From contig OZ020247.1 in NCBI GenBank assembly GCA_963971285.1, positions 11,242,614 to 11,306,613 on the forward strand: 64,000 nucleotides of DNA, given 5' to 3'. The DNA is from Astropecten irregularis (taxonomy: Eukaryota > Echinodermata > Asteroidea > Paxillosida > Astropectinidae). The notes below the pieces were generated by a model. That model made no database searches. It worked only from the letters and a program-made list of their open reading frames with translations, and was not told the DNA's origin. This document shows, one piece after another, positions 10,769 to 22,359 of this stretch (position 1 is the first letter of the stretch; every line of letters starts with the position of its first letter). A program made the position numbers and the translations under genes.

Positions 10769-13488
10769 TTGGATTTTCGGCCATGAACATGACTTTGGAT
10801 TTCGGCTCAGCCCATACCATCCTGCAGGGTACATCTGGGGCTACATTTCGTGCAGGTTTCAGATCGATAGCCTCAGTATTTGGGGAGAAATTTCAAACTC
10901 TAGCGTAAAAAAGTGTGTCATAGTCTAAGTGCAGTCTTAATTGCGCCTGCTTCACTGTTTTCTCGCATAGCGTGTGGTGCTATACTTGGAATTTCGGCCA
11001 TCAACATGACTTTGGATTTTGGCACAGGCCATACCATCCTGTAGGGTACATCTGGGGCTACATTTCGTGCAAGTTGTAGCTCGATAGCCTAAGTATTGAG
11101 GGAGAAATTACAAACTCTAGCTTTAAAAAAGTGTATTATAGTCTAAGTGCAGTCTTAATTGCGCCTGCGTCTCTGTTTTCTCGCATAGCGTGTGGTGCTA
11201 TACTTGGATTTTCGGCCATGAACATGACTTTGGATTTTGGCACAGCCCATACCATCCTGTAGGGTACATCTGGGGCTACATTTCGTGCAAGTTTCAGCTC
11301 GATAGCATCAGTATTGGGGGAGAAATTTCAAACTCTAGCGTAAAAAAGTGTCTCATAGTCTAAGTGCAGTCTTAATTGCGCCTGCCTCGCTGATTTCTCG
11401 CATAGCGTTTGGTGCTATACTTGGAATTTCGGCCATGAACATGATTTTGGATTTTGGCACAGACCATATCATCCTGTAGGGTACATCTGGGGCTACATTT
11501 CGTGCAAGTTTCAGATCGATAGCCTCAGTATTTGGGGAGAAATTTTAAACTCTAGCGTAAAAACGTGTGTCATAGTCTAAGTGCAGTCTTAATTGCGCCT
11601 GCTTCACTGTTTTCTCGCATAGCGTGTGGTGCTATACTTGGAATTTCGGCCATGAACATGACTTTGGATTTTGGCACAGGCCATACCATCCTCTAAAGTA
11701 CATCTGGGGCTACATTTCGTGCAAGTTGTAGCTCGATAGCCTAAGTATTGAGGGAGAAATTACAAACTCTAGCTTTAAAGAAGTGTATTATAGTCTAAGG
11801 GCAGTCTTAAATGCGCCTGCTTCGCTGTTTTCTCGCATAGCGTGTGGTGCTATACTTGGATTTTTGGCCATGAACATGACTTTGGAATTTTGCTCAGCCC
11901 CAACCATCCTGTAGAGAACATCTGGGGCTACATTTCGGGCAAATATCAGCTCGATAGCTTCAGTATTGGGGGAGAAATTTCAAACTCTAGTTAAAAAAAG
12001 TGTCTCATAGTCTAAGTGCAGTCTTAATTGCGCCTGCTTCGCTGTTTTCTTGCATAGCGTGTGGTGATATACTTGGATTTTCGGCCATGAACATGACTTT
12101 GGATTTTGGCACAGACCATATCATCCTGTAGGGTACATCTGGGGCTACATTTCGTGCAAGTTTCAGATCGATAGCCTCAGTATTTGGGGAGAAATTTTAA
12201 ACTCTAGCGTAAAAACGTGTGTCATAGTCTAAGTGCAGTCTTAATTTCGCCTGCTTCACTGTTTTCTCGCATAGCGTGTGGTGCTATACTTGGAATTTCG
12301 GCCATGAACATGACTTTGGATTTTGGCACAGGCCATACCATCCTGTAGGGTACATCTGGGGCTACATTTCGTGCAAGTTGTAGCTCGATAGCCTAAGTAT
12401 TGAGGGAGAAATTACAAACTCTAGCTTTAAAAAAGTGTATTATAGTCTAAGTGCAGTCTTAATTGCGCCTGCGTCTCTGTTTTCTCGCATAACGTGTGGT
12501 GCTATACTTGGATTTTCGGCCATGAACATGACTTTGGATTTTGGCACAGGCCATACCATCCTGTAGGGTACATCTGGGGCTACATTTCATGCAAGTTTCA
12601 GATCAATAGCCTCAGTATTGGGGGAGAAATTTCAAACTCTAGCGTTAAAACGTGTGTCATAGTCTAAGTGCAGTCTTAGTTGCGCCTGCTTCGCTGTTTT
12701 CTCGCATAGCGTGTGGTGCTATACTTGGATTTTCGTCCAAGAACATGACTTTGGATTTCACCACAGCCCATACCGTCCTGTAGGGTACATCTGGGACTAC
12801 ATTTCGTGCAAGTTTTAGCTCGATTGCCTCAGTATTTGGGGAGAAATTTCATACTCTTCCGTAAAAAGGTTTGTCATAGTCTAAGGGCATTCTTAATCGC
12901 GCCTTCTTCGCTGTTTTCTCGTATAGCGTGTGGTGCTATACTTGGATTTTCGGCCATGAAAATGACTTTGGATTTTGGCACAGACCATACCATCCTGTAG
13001 GGTACATCTGGGGCTACATTTCGTGCAAGTTTCAGATCGATAGCCTCAGTATTTGGGGAGAAATTTCAAACTATAGTGTAAAAAAAAGTGTCTCATAGTC
13101 TTAGTGCAGTCTTAATTGCGCCTGCTCGGCTGTTTTCTCGCATAGCGTGTGGGGCTATACTTGGATTTTCGGCCAAGAACATGACTTTGGATTTCACCAC
13201 AGCCCACACCATCCTGTAGGGTCCATCTGGGGCTACATTTTGTGCAAGTTTCAGATTGATAGCCTCAGTATTTGGGGAGAAATTTCAAACTCTAGCGTAA
13301 AAAAGTGTCTCATAGTCTTAGTGCAGTCTTAATTGCGCCTGCTCGGCTGTTTTCTCGCATAGCGTGTGGGGCTATACTTGGATTTTCGGCCAAGAATATG
13401 ACTTTGGATTTCACCACAGCCCACACCATCCTGTAGGGTCCATCTGGGGCTACATTTTGTGCAAGTTTCAGATTGATAGCCTCAGTAT
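10769..13488 (+). repeat. Second type of 14-mer higher-order repeat (3,044 bp), copy 1
   Basis: Together with about 330 bp to its left this forms a unit of 3,044 bp. Its right part introduces a different monomer subfamily: GTCCAAGAACATGAC with ACCACAGCCC, CTGGGACTAC, TCATACTCTTCCG, ACTATAGTG with a run of eight A, and two successive monomers with GTGTGGGGC and GGCCAAGAA. The same unit recurs at about 22.36-25.4 kb and 41.1-44.1 kb. A single substitution, GGAATTTTGCTCAG at 11,884-11,897, separates this copy from the others, which read GGAATTTGGCTCAG. Confidence 0.85.
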
Positions 13489-15200
13489 TTGGGGAGAAAT
13501 TTTAAACTCTAGCGTAAAAACGTGTGTCATAGTCTAAGTGCAGTCTTAATTCCGCCTGCTTCACTGTTTTCTCGCATAGCGTGTGGTGCTATACTTGGAA
13601 TTTCGGCCATGAACATGACTTTGGATTTTGGCACAGGCCATACCATCCTGTAGGGTACATCTGGGGCTACATTTCGTGCAAGTTGTAGCTCGATAGCCTA
13701 AGTATTGAGGGAGAAATTACAAACTCTAGCTTTAAAAAAGTGTATTATAGTCTAAGTGCAGTCTTAATTGCGCCTGCGTCTCTGTTTTCTCGCATAACGT
13801 GTGGTGCTATACTTGGATTTTCGGCCATGAACATGACTTTGGATTTCGGCTCAGCCCATACCATCCTGCAGGGTACATCTGGGGCTACATTTCGTGCAGG
13901 TTTCAGATCGATAGCCTCAGTATTTGGGGAGAAATTTCAAACTCTAGCGTAAAAAAGTGTGTCATAGTCTAAGTGCAGTCTTAATTGCGCCTGCTTCACT
14001 GTTTTCTCGCATAGCGTGTGGTGCTATACTTGGAATTTCGGCCATCAACATGACTTTGGATTTTGGCACAGGCCATACCATCCTGTAGGGTACATCTGGG
14101 GCTACATTTCGTGCAAGTTGTAGCTCGATAGCCTAAGTATTGAGGGAGAAATTACAAACTCTAGCTTTAAAAAAGTGTATTATAGTCTAAGTGCAGTCTT
14201 AATTGCGCCTGCGTCTCTGTTTTCTCGCATAGCGTGTGGTGCTATACTTGGATTTTCGGCCATGAACATGACTTTGGATTTTGGCACAGCCCATACCATC
14301 CTGTAGGGTACATCTGGGGCTACATTTCGTGCAAGTTTCAGCTCGATAGCATCAGTATTGGGGGAGAAATTTCAAACTCTAGCGTAAAAAAGTGTCTCAT
14401 AGTCTAAGTGCAGTCTTAATTGCGCCTGCCTCGCTGATTTCTCGCATAGCGTTTGGTGCTATACTTGGAATTTCGGCCATGAACATGATTTTGGATTTTG
14501 GCACAGACCATATCATCCTGTAGGGTACATCTGGGGCTACATTTCGTGCAAGTTTCAGATCGATAGCCTCAGTATTTGGGGAGAAATTTTAAACTCTAGC
14601 GTAAAAACGTGTGTCATAGTCTAAGTGCAGTCTTAATTGCGCCTGCTTCACTGTTTTCTCGCATAGCGTGTGGTGCTATACTTGGAATTTCGGCCATGAA
14701 CATGACTTTGGATTTTGGCACAGGCCATACCATCCTCTAAAGTACATCTGGGGCTACATTTCGTGCAAGTTGTAGCTCGATAGCCTAAGTATTGAGGGAG
14801 AAATTACAAACTCTAGCTTTAAAGAAGTGTATTATAGTCTAAGGGCAGTCTTAAATGCGCCTGCTTCGCTGTTTTCTCGCATAGCGTGTGGTGCTATACT
14901 TGGATTTTTGGCCATGAACATGACTTTGGAATTTGGCTCAGCCCCAACCATCCTGTAGAGAACATCTGGGGCTACATTTCGGGCAAATATCAGCTCGATA
15001 GCTTCAGTATTGGGGGAGAAATTTCAAACTCTAGTTAAAAAAAGTGTCTCATAGTCTAAGTGCAGTCTTAATTGCGCCTGCTTCGCTGTTTTCTTGCATA
15101 GCGTGTGGTGATATACTTGGATTTTCGGCCATGAACATGACTTTGGATTTTGGCACAGACCATATCATCCTGTAGGGTACATCTGGGGCTACATTTCGTG
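13489..15200 (+). repeat. Partial second copy of the 3,044-bp unit
   Basis: Matches the sequence 3,044 bp upstream, starting in the exchange interval 13,475-13,502. Markers kept include CCTCTAAAGTAC (near 14,733) and CTTTAAAGAAGTG. Identity stops about 15,201, where the earlier copy has GTGCAAGTTTCAG and this one has GTGCATGTTTCAG. The corresponding copies in the larger blocks, starting about 25.4 kb and 44.1 kb, continue further, so this one was truncated by the rearrangement that follows. Confidence 0.82.
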
Positions 15201-15778
15201 CATGTTTCAGATCGATAGCCTCAGTATTTGGGGAGAAATTTCAAACTCTAGCGTAAAAACGTGTGTCATAGTCTAAGTGCAGTCTTAATTGCGCCTGCTT
15301 CACTGTTTTCTCGCATAGCGTGTGGTGCTATACTTGGAATTTCGGCCATCAACATGACTTTGGATTTTGGCACAGGCCATACCATCCTGTAGGGTACATC
15401 TGGGGCTACATTTCGTGCAAGTTGTAGCTCGATAGCCTAAGTATTGAGGGAGAAATTACAAACTCTAGCTTTAAAAAAGTGTATTATAGTCTAAGTGCAG
15501 TCTTAATTGCGCCTGCGTCTCTGTTTTCTCGCATAGCGTGTGGTGCTATACTTGGATTTTCGGCCATGAACATGACTTTGGATTTTGGCACAGCCCATAC
15601 CATCCTGTAGGGTACATCTGGGGCTACATTTCGTGCAAGTTTCAGCTCGATAGCATCAGTATTGGGGGAGAAATTTCAAACTCTAGCGTAAAAAAGTGTC
15701 TCATAGTCTAAGTGCAGTCTTAATTGCGCCTGCCTCGCTGATTTCTCGCATAGCGTTTGGTGCTATACTTGGAATTTC
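15201..15778 (+). repeat. Satellite monomers leading into a scrambled junction
   Basis: Monomers with GCATGTTTCAG, GGCCATCAACATG and GCATCAGTATT follow in the order also seen at 1,300-1,790. The last one is broken after CTTGGAATTTCG at 15,778, where the expected GCCATGAACATG is missing and an inverted fragment starts. Confidence 0.8.
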
Positions 15779-15802
15779 GACTATGACACACGTTTTTACG
15801 CT
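15779..15802 (-). repeat. 24-bp inverted satellite fragment (microinversion)
   Basis: These 24 bases begin GACTATGACACACG and end TTTTTACGCT. They are the exact reverse complement of the monomer junction AGCGTAAAAACG followed by TGTGTCATAGTC, which is common in the forward array. It is the only minus-strand satellite fragment I saw besides the foldbacks near 58.6 and 60.7 kb. It is followed by TTTTAATTGCGCCTGCGTC, the interior of another monomer. The pattern fits a template switch to the opposite strand during replication-based repair, but the mechanism is an inference. Confidence 0.92.
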
Positions 15803-15890
15803 TTTTAATTGCGCCTGCGTCTCTGTTTTCTCGCATAGCGTGTGGTGCTATACTTGGATTTTCGGCCATGAACATGACTTTGGATTATAG
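15803..15890 (+). repeat. Truncated satellite monomer and deletion junction
   Basis: After the inverted fragment a monomer of the GCGTCTCTG subtype resumes within TTAATTGCGCC and runs only to ACTTTGGATT (15,876-15,885). It then jumps to ATAGTCTAAGGGCAG, the start of another monomer subtype. The expected second half of the unit, from the TTGGCACAGCC region to the A-rich tail, is missing. The two sides share ATT or ATTA at the join, compatible with a short-microhomology junction. Confidence 0.85.
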
Positions 15891-16980
15891 TCTAAGGGCA
15901 GTCTTAAATGCGCCTGCTTCGCTGTTTTCTCGCATAGCGTGTGGTGCTATACTTGGATTTTTGGCCATGAACATGACTTTGGAATTTGGCTCAGCCCCAA
16001 CCATCCTGTAGAGAACATCTGGGGCTACATTTCGGGCAAATATCAGCTCGATAGCTTCAGTATTGGGGGAGAAATTTCAAACTCTAGTTAAAAAAAGTGT
16101 CTCATAGTCTAAGTGCAGTCTTAATTGCGCCTGCTTCGCTGTTTTCTTGCATAGCGTGTGGTGATATACTTGGATTTTCGGCCATGAACATGACTTTGGA
16201 TTTTGGCACAGACCATATCATCCTGTAGGGTACATCTGGGGCTACATTTCGTGCATGTTTCAGATCGATAGCCTCAGTATTTGGGGAGAAATTTCAAACT
16301 CTAGCGTAAAAACGTGTGTCATAGTCTAAGTGCAGTCTTAATTGCGCCTGCTTCACTGTTTTCTCGCATAGCGTGTGGTGCTATACTTGGAATTTCGGCC
16401 ATCAACATGACTTTGGATTTTGGCACAGGCCATACCATCCTGTAGGGTACATCTGGGGCTACATTTCGTGCAAGTTGTAGCTCGATAGCCTAAGTATTGA
16501 GGGAGAAATTACAAACTCTAGCTTTAAAAAAGTGTATTATAGTCTAAGTGCAGTCTTAATTGCGCCTGCGTCTCTGTTTTCTCGCATAGCGTGTGGTGCT
16601 ATACTTGGATTTTCGGCCATGAACATGACTTTGGATTTTGGCACAGCCCATACCATCCTGTAGGGTACATCTGGGGCTACATTTCGTGCAAGTTTCAGCT
16701 CGATAGCATCAGTATTGGGGGAGAAATTTCAAACTCTAGCGTAAAAAAGTGTCTCATAGTCTAAGTGCAGTCTTAATTGCGCCTGCCTCGCTGATTTCTC
16801 GCATAGCGTTTGGTGCTATACTTGGAATTTCGGCCATGAACATGATTTTGGATTTTGGCACAGACCATATCATCCTGTAGGGTACATCTGGGGCTACATT
16901 TCGTGCAAGTTTCAGATCGATAGCCTCAGTATTTGGGGAGAAATTTTAAACTCTAGCGTAAAAACGTGTGTCATAGTCTA
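15891..16980 (+). repeat. Five satellite monomers before the giant block
   Basis: Collinear with 932-2,021 at an offset of 14,959 bp, except for about 16,130-16,245, where CTTGCATAGCG and GTGATATAC replace CTCACATAGCG and GTGCTATAC. It therefore belongs to the same repeated landscape as the left end of the window. No non-satellite DNA is present. Confidence 0.8.
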
Positions 16981-19900
16981 AGTGCAGTCTTAATTGCGCC
17001 TGCTTCACTGTTTTCTCGCATAGCGTGTGGTGCTATACTTGGAATTTCGGCCATGAACATGACTTTGGATTTTGGCACAGGCCATACCATCCTGTAAAGT
17101 ACATCTGGGGCTACATTTCGTGCAAGTTGTAGCTCGATAGCCTAAGTATTGAGGGAGAAATTACAAACTCTAGCTTTAAAAAAGTGTATTATAGTCTAAG
17201 GGCAGTCTTAAATGCGCCTGCTTCGCTGTTTTCTCGCATAGCGTGTGGTGCTATACTTGGATTTTTGGCCATGAACATGACTTTGGAATTTGGCTCAGCC
17301 CCAACCATCCTGTAGAGAACATCTGGGGCTACATTTCGGGCAAATATCAGCTCGATAGCTTCAGTATTGGGGGAGAAATTTCAAACTCTAGTTAAAAAAA
17401 GTGTCTCATAGTCTAAGTGCAGTCTTAATTGCGCCTGCTTCGCTGTTTTCTCACATAGCGTGTGGTGTTATACTTGGATTTTCGGCCATGAACATGACTT
17501 TGGATTTTGGCACAGCCCCTTCCATCCTGTAGGGTAAATAGGGCTACATTTCGTGCAGGTTTCAGCTCGATAGCTTCAATATTGGGGGAGAAATTTCAAA
17601 CTCTAGCGTAAAAAAGTGTCTCATAGTCTAAGTGCAGTATTATTTGCGCCTGCTTCGCTGTTTTCTTGCATAGCGTGTGGTGATATACTTGGATTTTCGG
17701 CCATGAACATGACTTTAGATTTTGGCACAGACCATATCATCCTGTAGGGTACATCTGGGGCTACATTTCGTGCAAGTTTCAGATCGATAGCCTCAGTATT
17801 TGGGGAGAAATTTTAAACTCTAGCGTAAAAACGTGTGTCATAGTCTAAGTGCAGTCTTAATTCCGCCTGCTTCACTGTTTTCTCGCATAGCGTGTGGTGC
17901 TATACTTGGAATTTCGGCCATGAACATGACTTTGGATTTCGGCTCAGCCCATACCATCCTGTAGAGAACATCTGGGGCTACATTTCGGGCAAATATCAGC
18001 TCGATAGCTTCAGTATTGGGGGAGAAATTACAAACTCTAGCTTTAAAAAAGTGTATTATAGTCTAAGTGCAGTCTTAATTGCGCCTGCGTCTCTGTTTTC
18101 TCGCATAACGTGTGGTGCTATACTTGGATTTTCGGCCATGAACATGACTTTGGATTTCGGCTCAGCCCATACCATCCTGTAGAGAACATCTGGGGCTACA
18201 TTTCGGGCAAATATCAGCTCGATAGCTTCAGTATTGGGGGAGAAATTTCAAACTCTAGCTTAAAAAAGTGTCTCATAGTCTAAGTGCAGTCTTAATTGCG
18301 CCTGCTTCGCTGTTTTCCACATAGCGTGTGGTGTTATACTTGGATTTTCGGCCATGAACATGACTTTGGATTTTGGCACAGCCCCTACCATCCTGTAGGG
18401 TAAATGGGGCTACATTTCGTGCAGGTTTCAGCTCGATAGCTTCAATATTGCATATGGGGGAGAAATTTCAAACTCTAGCGTAAAAAAAGTGTCTCATAGT
18501 CTAAGTGCAGTATTATTTGCGCCTGCTTCGCTGTTTTCTTGCATAGCGTGTGGTGATATACTTGGATTTTCGGCCATGAACATGACTTTGGATTTCGGCT
18601 CAGCCCATACCATCCTGCAGGGTACATCTGGGGCTACATTTCGTGCAGGTTTCAGCTCCATAGCCTCAGTATTGGGGGAGAAATTTCAAACTCTAGCGTA
18701 CAAAAGTGTATCATAGTCTTAAGTGCTGTCTTAATTGCGCCTGCTTTGCTGTTTTCTCGCATAGCGTGTGGTGCTATACTTGGATTTTCAGCCATGAACA
18801 TGACTTTGGATTTTGGCACAGACCATATCATCCTGTAGGGTACATCTGGGGCTACATTTCGTGCAAGTTGTAGCTCGATAGCCTAAGTATTGAGGGAGAA
18901 ATTACAAACTCTAGCTTTAAAATTGTGCATTATAGTCTAAGTGCAGTCTTAATTGCGCCTGCGTCTCTGTTTTCTCGCATAGCGTGTGGTGCTATACTTG
19001 GATTTTCGGCCATGAACATGACTTTGGATTTTGGCACAGCCCATACCATCCTGTAGGGTACATCTGGGGCTACATTTCGTGCAAGTTTCAGCTCGATAGC
19101 ATCAGTATTGGGGGAGAAATTTCAAACTCTAGCGTAAAAAAGTGTCTCATAGTCTAAGTGCAGTCTTAATTGCGCCTGCCTCGCTGATTTCTCGCATAGC
19201 GTTTGGTGCTATACTTGGAATTTCGGCCATGAACATGATTTTGGATTTTGGCACAGACCATATCATCCTGTAGGGTACATCTGGGGCTACATTTCGTGCA
19301 AGTTTCAGATCGATAGCCTCAGTATTTGGGGAGAAATTTTAAACTCTAGCGTAAAAACGTGTGTCATAGTCTAAGTGCAGTCTTAATTGCGCCTGCTTCA
19401 CTGTTTTCTCGCATAGCGTGTGGTGCTATACTTGGAATTTCGGCCATGAACATGACTTTGGATTTTGGCACAGGCCATACCATCCTGTAAAGTACATCTG
19501 GGGCTACATTTCGTGCAAGTTGTAGCTCGATAGCCTAAGTATTGAGGGAGAAATTACAAACTCTAGCTTTAAAAAAGTGTATTATAGTCTAAGGGCAGTC
19601 TTAAATGCGCCTGCTTCGCTGTTTTCTCGCATAGCGTGTGGTGCTATACTTGGATTTTTGGCCATGAACATGACTTTGGAATTTGGCTCAGCCCCAACCA
19701 TCCTGTAGAGAACATCTGGGGCTACATTTCGGGCAAATATCAGCTCGATAGCTTCAGTATTGGGGGAGAAATTTCAAACTCTAGTTAAAAAAAGTGTCTC
19801 ATAGTCTAAGTGCAGTCTTAATTGCGCCTGCTTCGCTGTTTTCTCACATAGCGTGTGGTGTTATACTTGGATTTTCGGCCATGAACATGACTTTGGATTT

Positions 19901-22359
19901 TGGCACAGCCCCTTCCATCCTGTAGGGTAAATGGGGCTACATTTCGTGCAGGTTTCAGCTCGATAGCATCAGTATTGGGGGAGAAATTTCAAACACTAGC
20001 GTAAAAAAGTGTCTCATAGTCTAAGTGCAGTATTATTTGCGCCTGCTTCGCTGTTTTCTTGCATAGCGTGTGGTGATATACTTGGATTTTCGGCCATGAA
20101 CATGACTTTGGATTTTGGCACAGACCATATCATCCTGTAGGGTACATCTGGGGCTACATTTCGTGCAAGTTTCAGATCGATAGCCTCATTATTTGGGGAG
20201 AAATTTTAAACTCTAGCGTAAAAACGTGTGTCATAGTCTAAGTGCAGTCTTAATTCCGCCTGCTTCACTGTTTTCTCGCATAGCGTGTGGTGCTATACTT
20301 GGAATTTCGGCCATGAACACGACTTTGGATTTTGGCACAGGCCATACCATCCTGTAGGGTACATCTGGGGCTACATTTCGTGCAAGTTGTAGCTCGATAG
20401 CCTAAGTATTGAGGGAGAAATTACAAACTCTAGCTTTAAAAAAGTGTATTATAGTCTAAGTGCAGTCTTAATTGCGCCTGCGTCTCTGTTTTCTCGCATA
20501 ACGTGTGGTGCTATACTTGGATTTTCGGCCATGAACATGACTTTGGATTTCGGCTCAGCCCATACCATCCTGCAGGGTACATCTGGGGCTACATTTCGTG
20601 CAGGTTTCAGCTCGATAGCCTCAGTATTGGGGGAGAAATTTCAAACTCTAGCGTACAAAAGTGTATCATAGTCTTAAGTGCTGTCTTAATTGCGCCTGCT
20701 TTGCTGTTTTCTCGCATAGCGTGTGGTGCTATACTTGGATTTTCAGCCATGAACATGACTTTGGATTTTGGCACAGACCATATCATCCTGTAGGGTACAT
20801 CTGGGGCTACATTTCGTGCATGTTTCAGATCGATAGCCTCAGTATTTGGGGAGAAATTTCAAACTCTAGCGTAAAAACGTGTGTCATAGTCTAAGTGCAG
20901 TCTTAATTGCGCCTGCTTCACTGTTTTCTCGCATAGCGTGTGGTGCTATACTTGGAATTTCGGCCATCAACATGACTTTGGATTTTGGCACAGGCCATAC
21001 CATCCTGTAGGGTACATCTGGGGCTACATTTCGTGCAAGTTGTAGCTCGATAGCCTAAGTATTGAGGGAGAAATTACAAACTCTAGCTTTAAAAAAGTGT
21101 ATTATAGTCTAAGTGCAGTCTTAATTGCGCCTGCGTCTCTGTTTTCTCGCATAGCGTGTGGTGCTATACTTGGATTTTCGGCCATGAACATGACTTTGGA
21201 TTTTGGCACAGCCCATACCATCCTGTAGGGTACATCTGGGGCTACATTTCGTGCAAGTTTCAGCTCGATAGCATCAGTATTGGGGGAGAAATTTCAAACT
21301 CTAGCGTAAAAAAGTGTCTCATAGTCTAAGTGCAGTCTTAATTGCGCCTGCCTCGCTGATTTCTCGCATAGCGTTTGGTGCTATACTTGGAATTTCGGCC
21401 ATGAACATGATTTTGGATTTTGGCACAGACCATATCATCCTGTAGGGTACATCTGGGGCTACATTTCGTGCAAGTTTCAGATCGATAGCCTCAGTATTTG
21501 GGGAGAAATTTTAAACTCTAGCGTAAAAACGTGTGTCATAGTCTAAGTGCAGTCTTAATTGCGCCTGCTTCACTGTTTTCTCGCATAGCGTGTGGTGCTA
21601 TACTTGGAATTTCGGCCATGAACATGACTTTGGATTTTGGCACAGGCCATACCATCCTGTAAAGTACATCTGGGGCTACATTTCGTGCAAGTTGTAGCTC
21701 GATAGCCTAAGTATTGAGGGAGAAATTACAAACTCTAGCTTTAAAAAAGTGTATTATAGTCTAAGGGCAGTCTTAAATGCGCCTGCTTCGCTGTTTTCTC
21801 GCATAGCGTGTGGTGCTATACTTGGATTTTTGGCCATGAACATGACTTTGGAATTTGGCTCAGCCCCAACCATCCTGTAGAGAACATCTGGGGCTACATT
21901 TCGGGCAAATATCAGCTCGATAGCTTCAGTATTGGGGGAGAAATTTCAAACTCTAGTTAAAAAAAGTGTCTCATAGTCTAAGTGCAGTCTTAATTGCGCC
22001 TGCTTCGCTGTTTTCTCACATAGCGTGTGGTGTTATACTTGGATTTTCGGCCATGAACATGACTTTGGATTTTGGCACAGCCCCTTCCATCCTGTAGGGT
22101 AAATAGGGCTACATTTCGTGCAGGTTTCAGCTCGATAGCTTCAATATTGGGGGAGAAATTTCAAACTCTAGCGTAAAAAAGTGTCTCATAGTCTAAGTGC
22201 AGTATTATTTGCGCCTGCTTCGCTGTTTTCTTGCATAGCGTGTGGTGATATACTTGGATTTTCGGCCATGAACATGACTTTAGATTTTGGCACAGACCAT
22301 ATCATCCTGTAGGGTACATCTGGGGCTACATTTCGTGCAAGTTTCAGATCGATAGCCTC

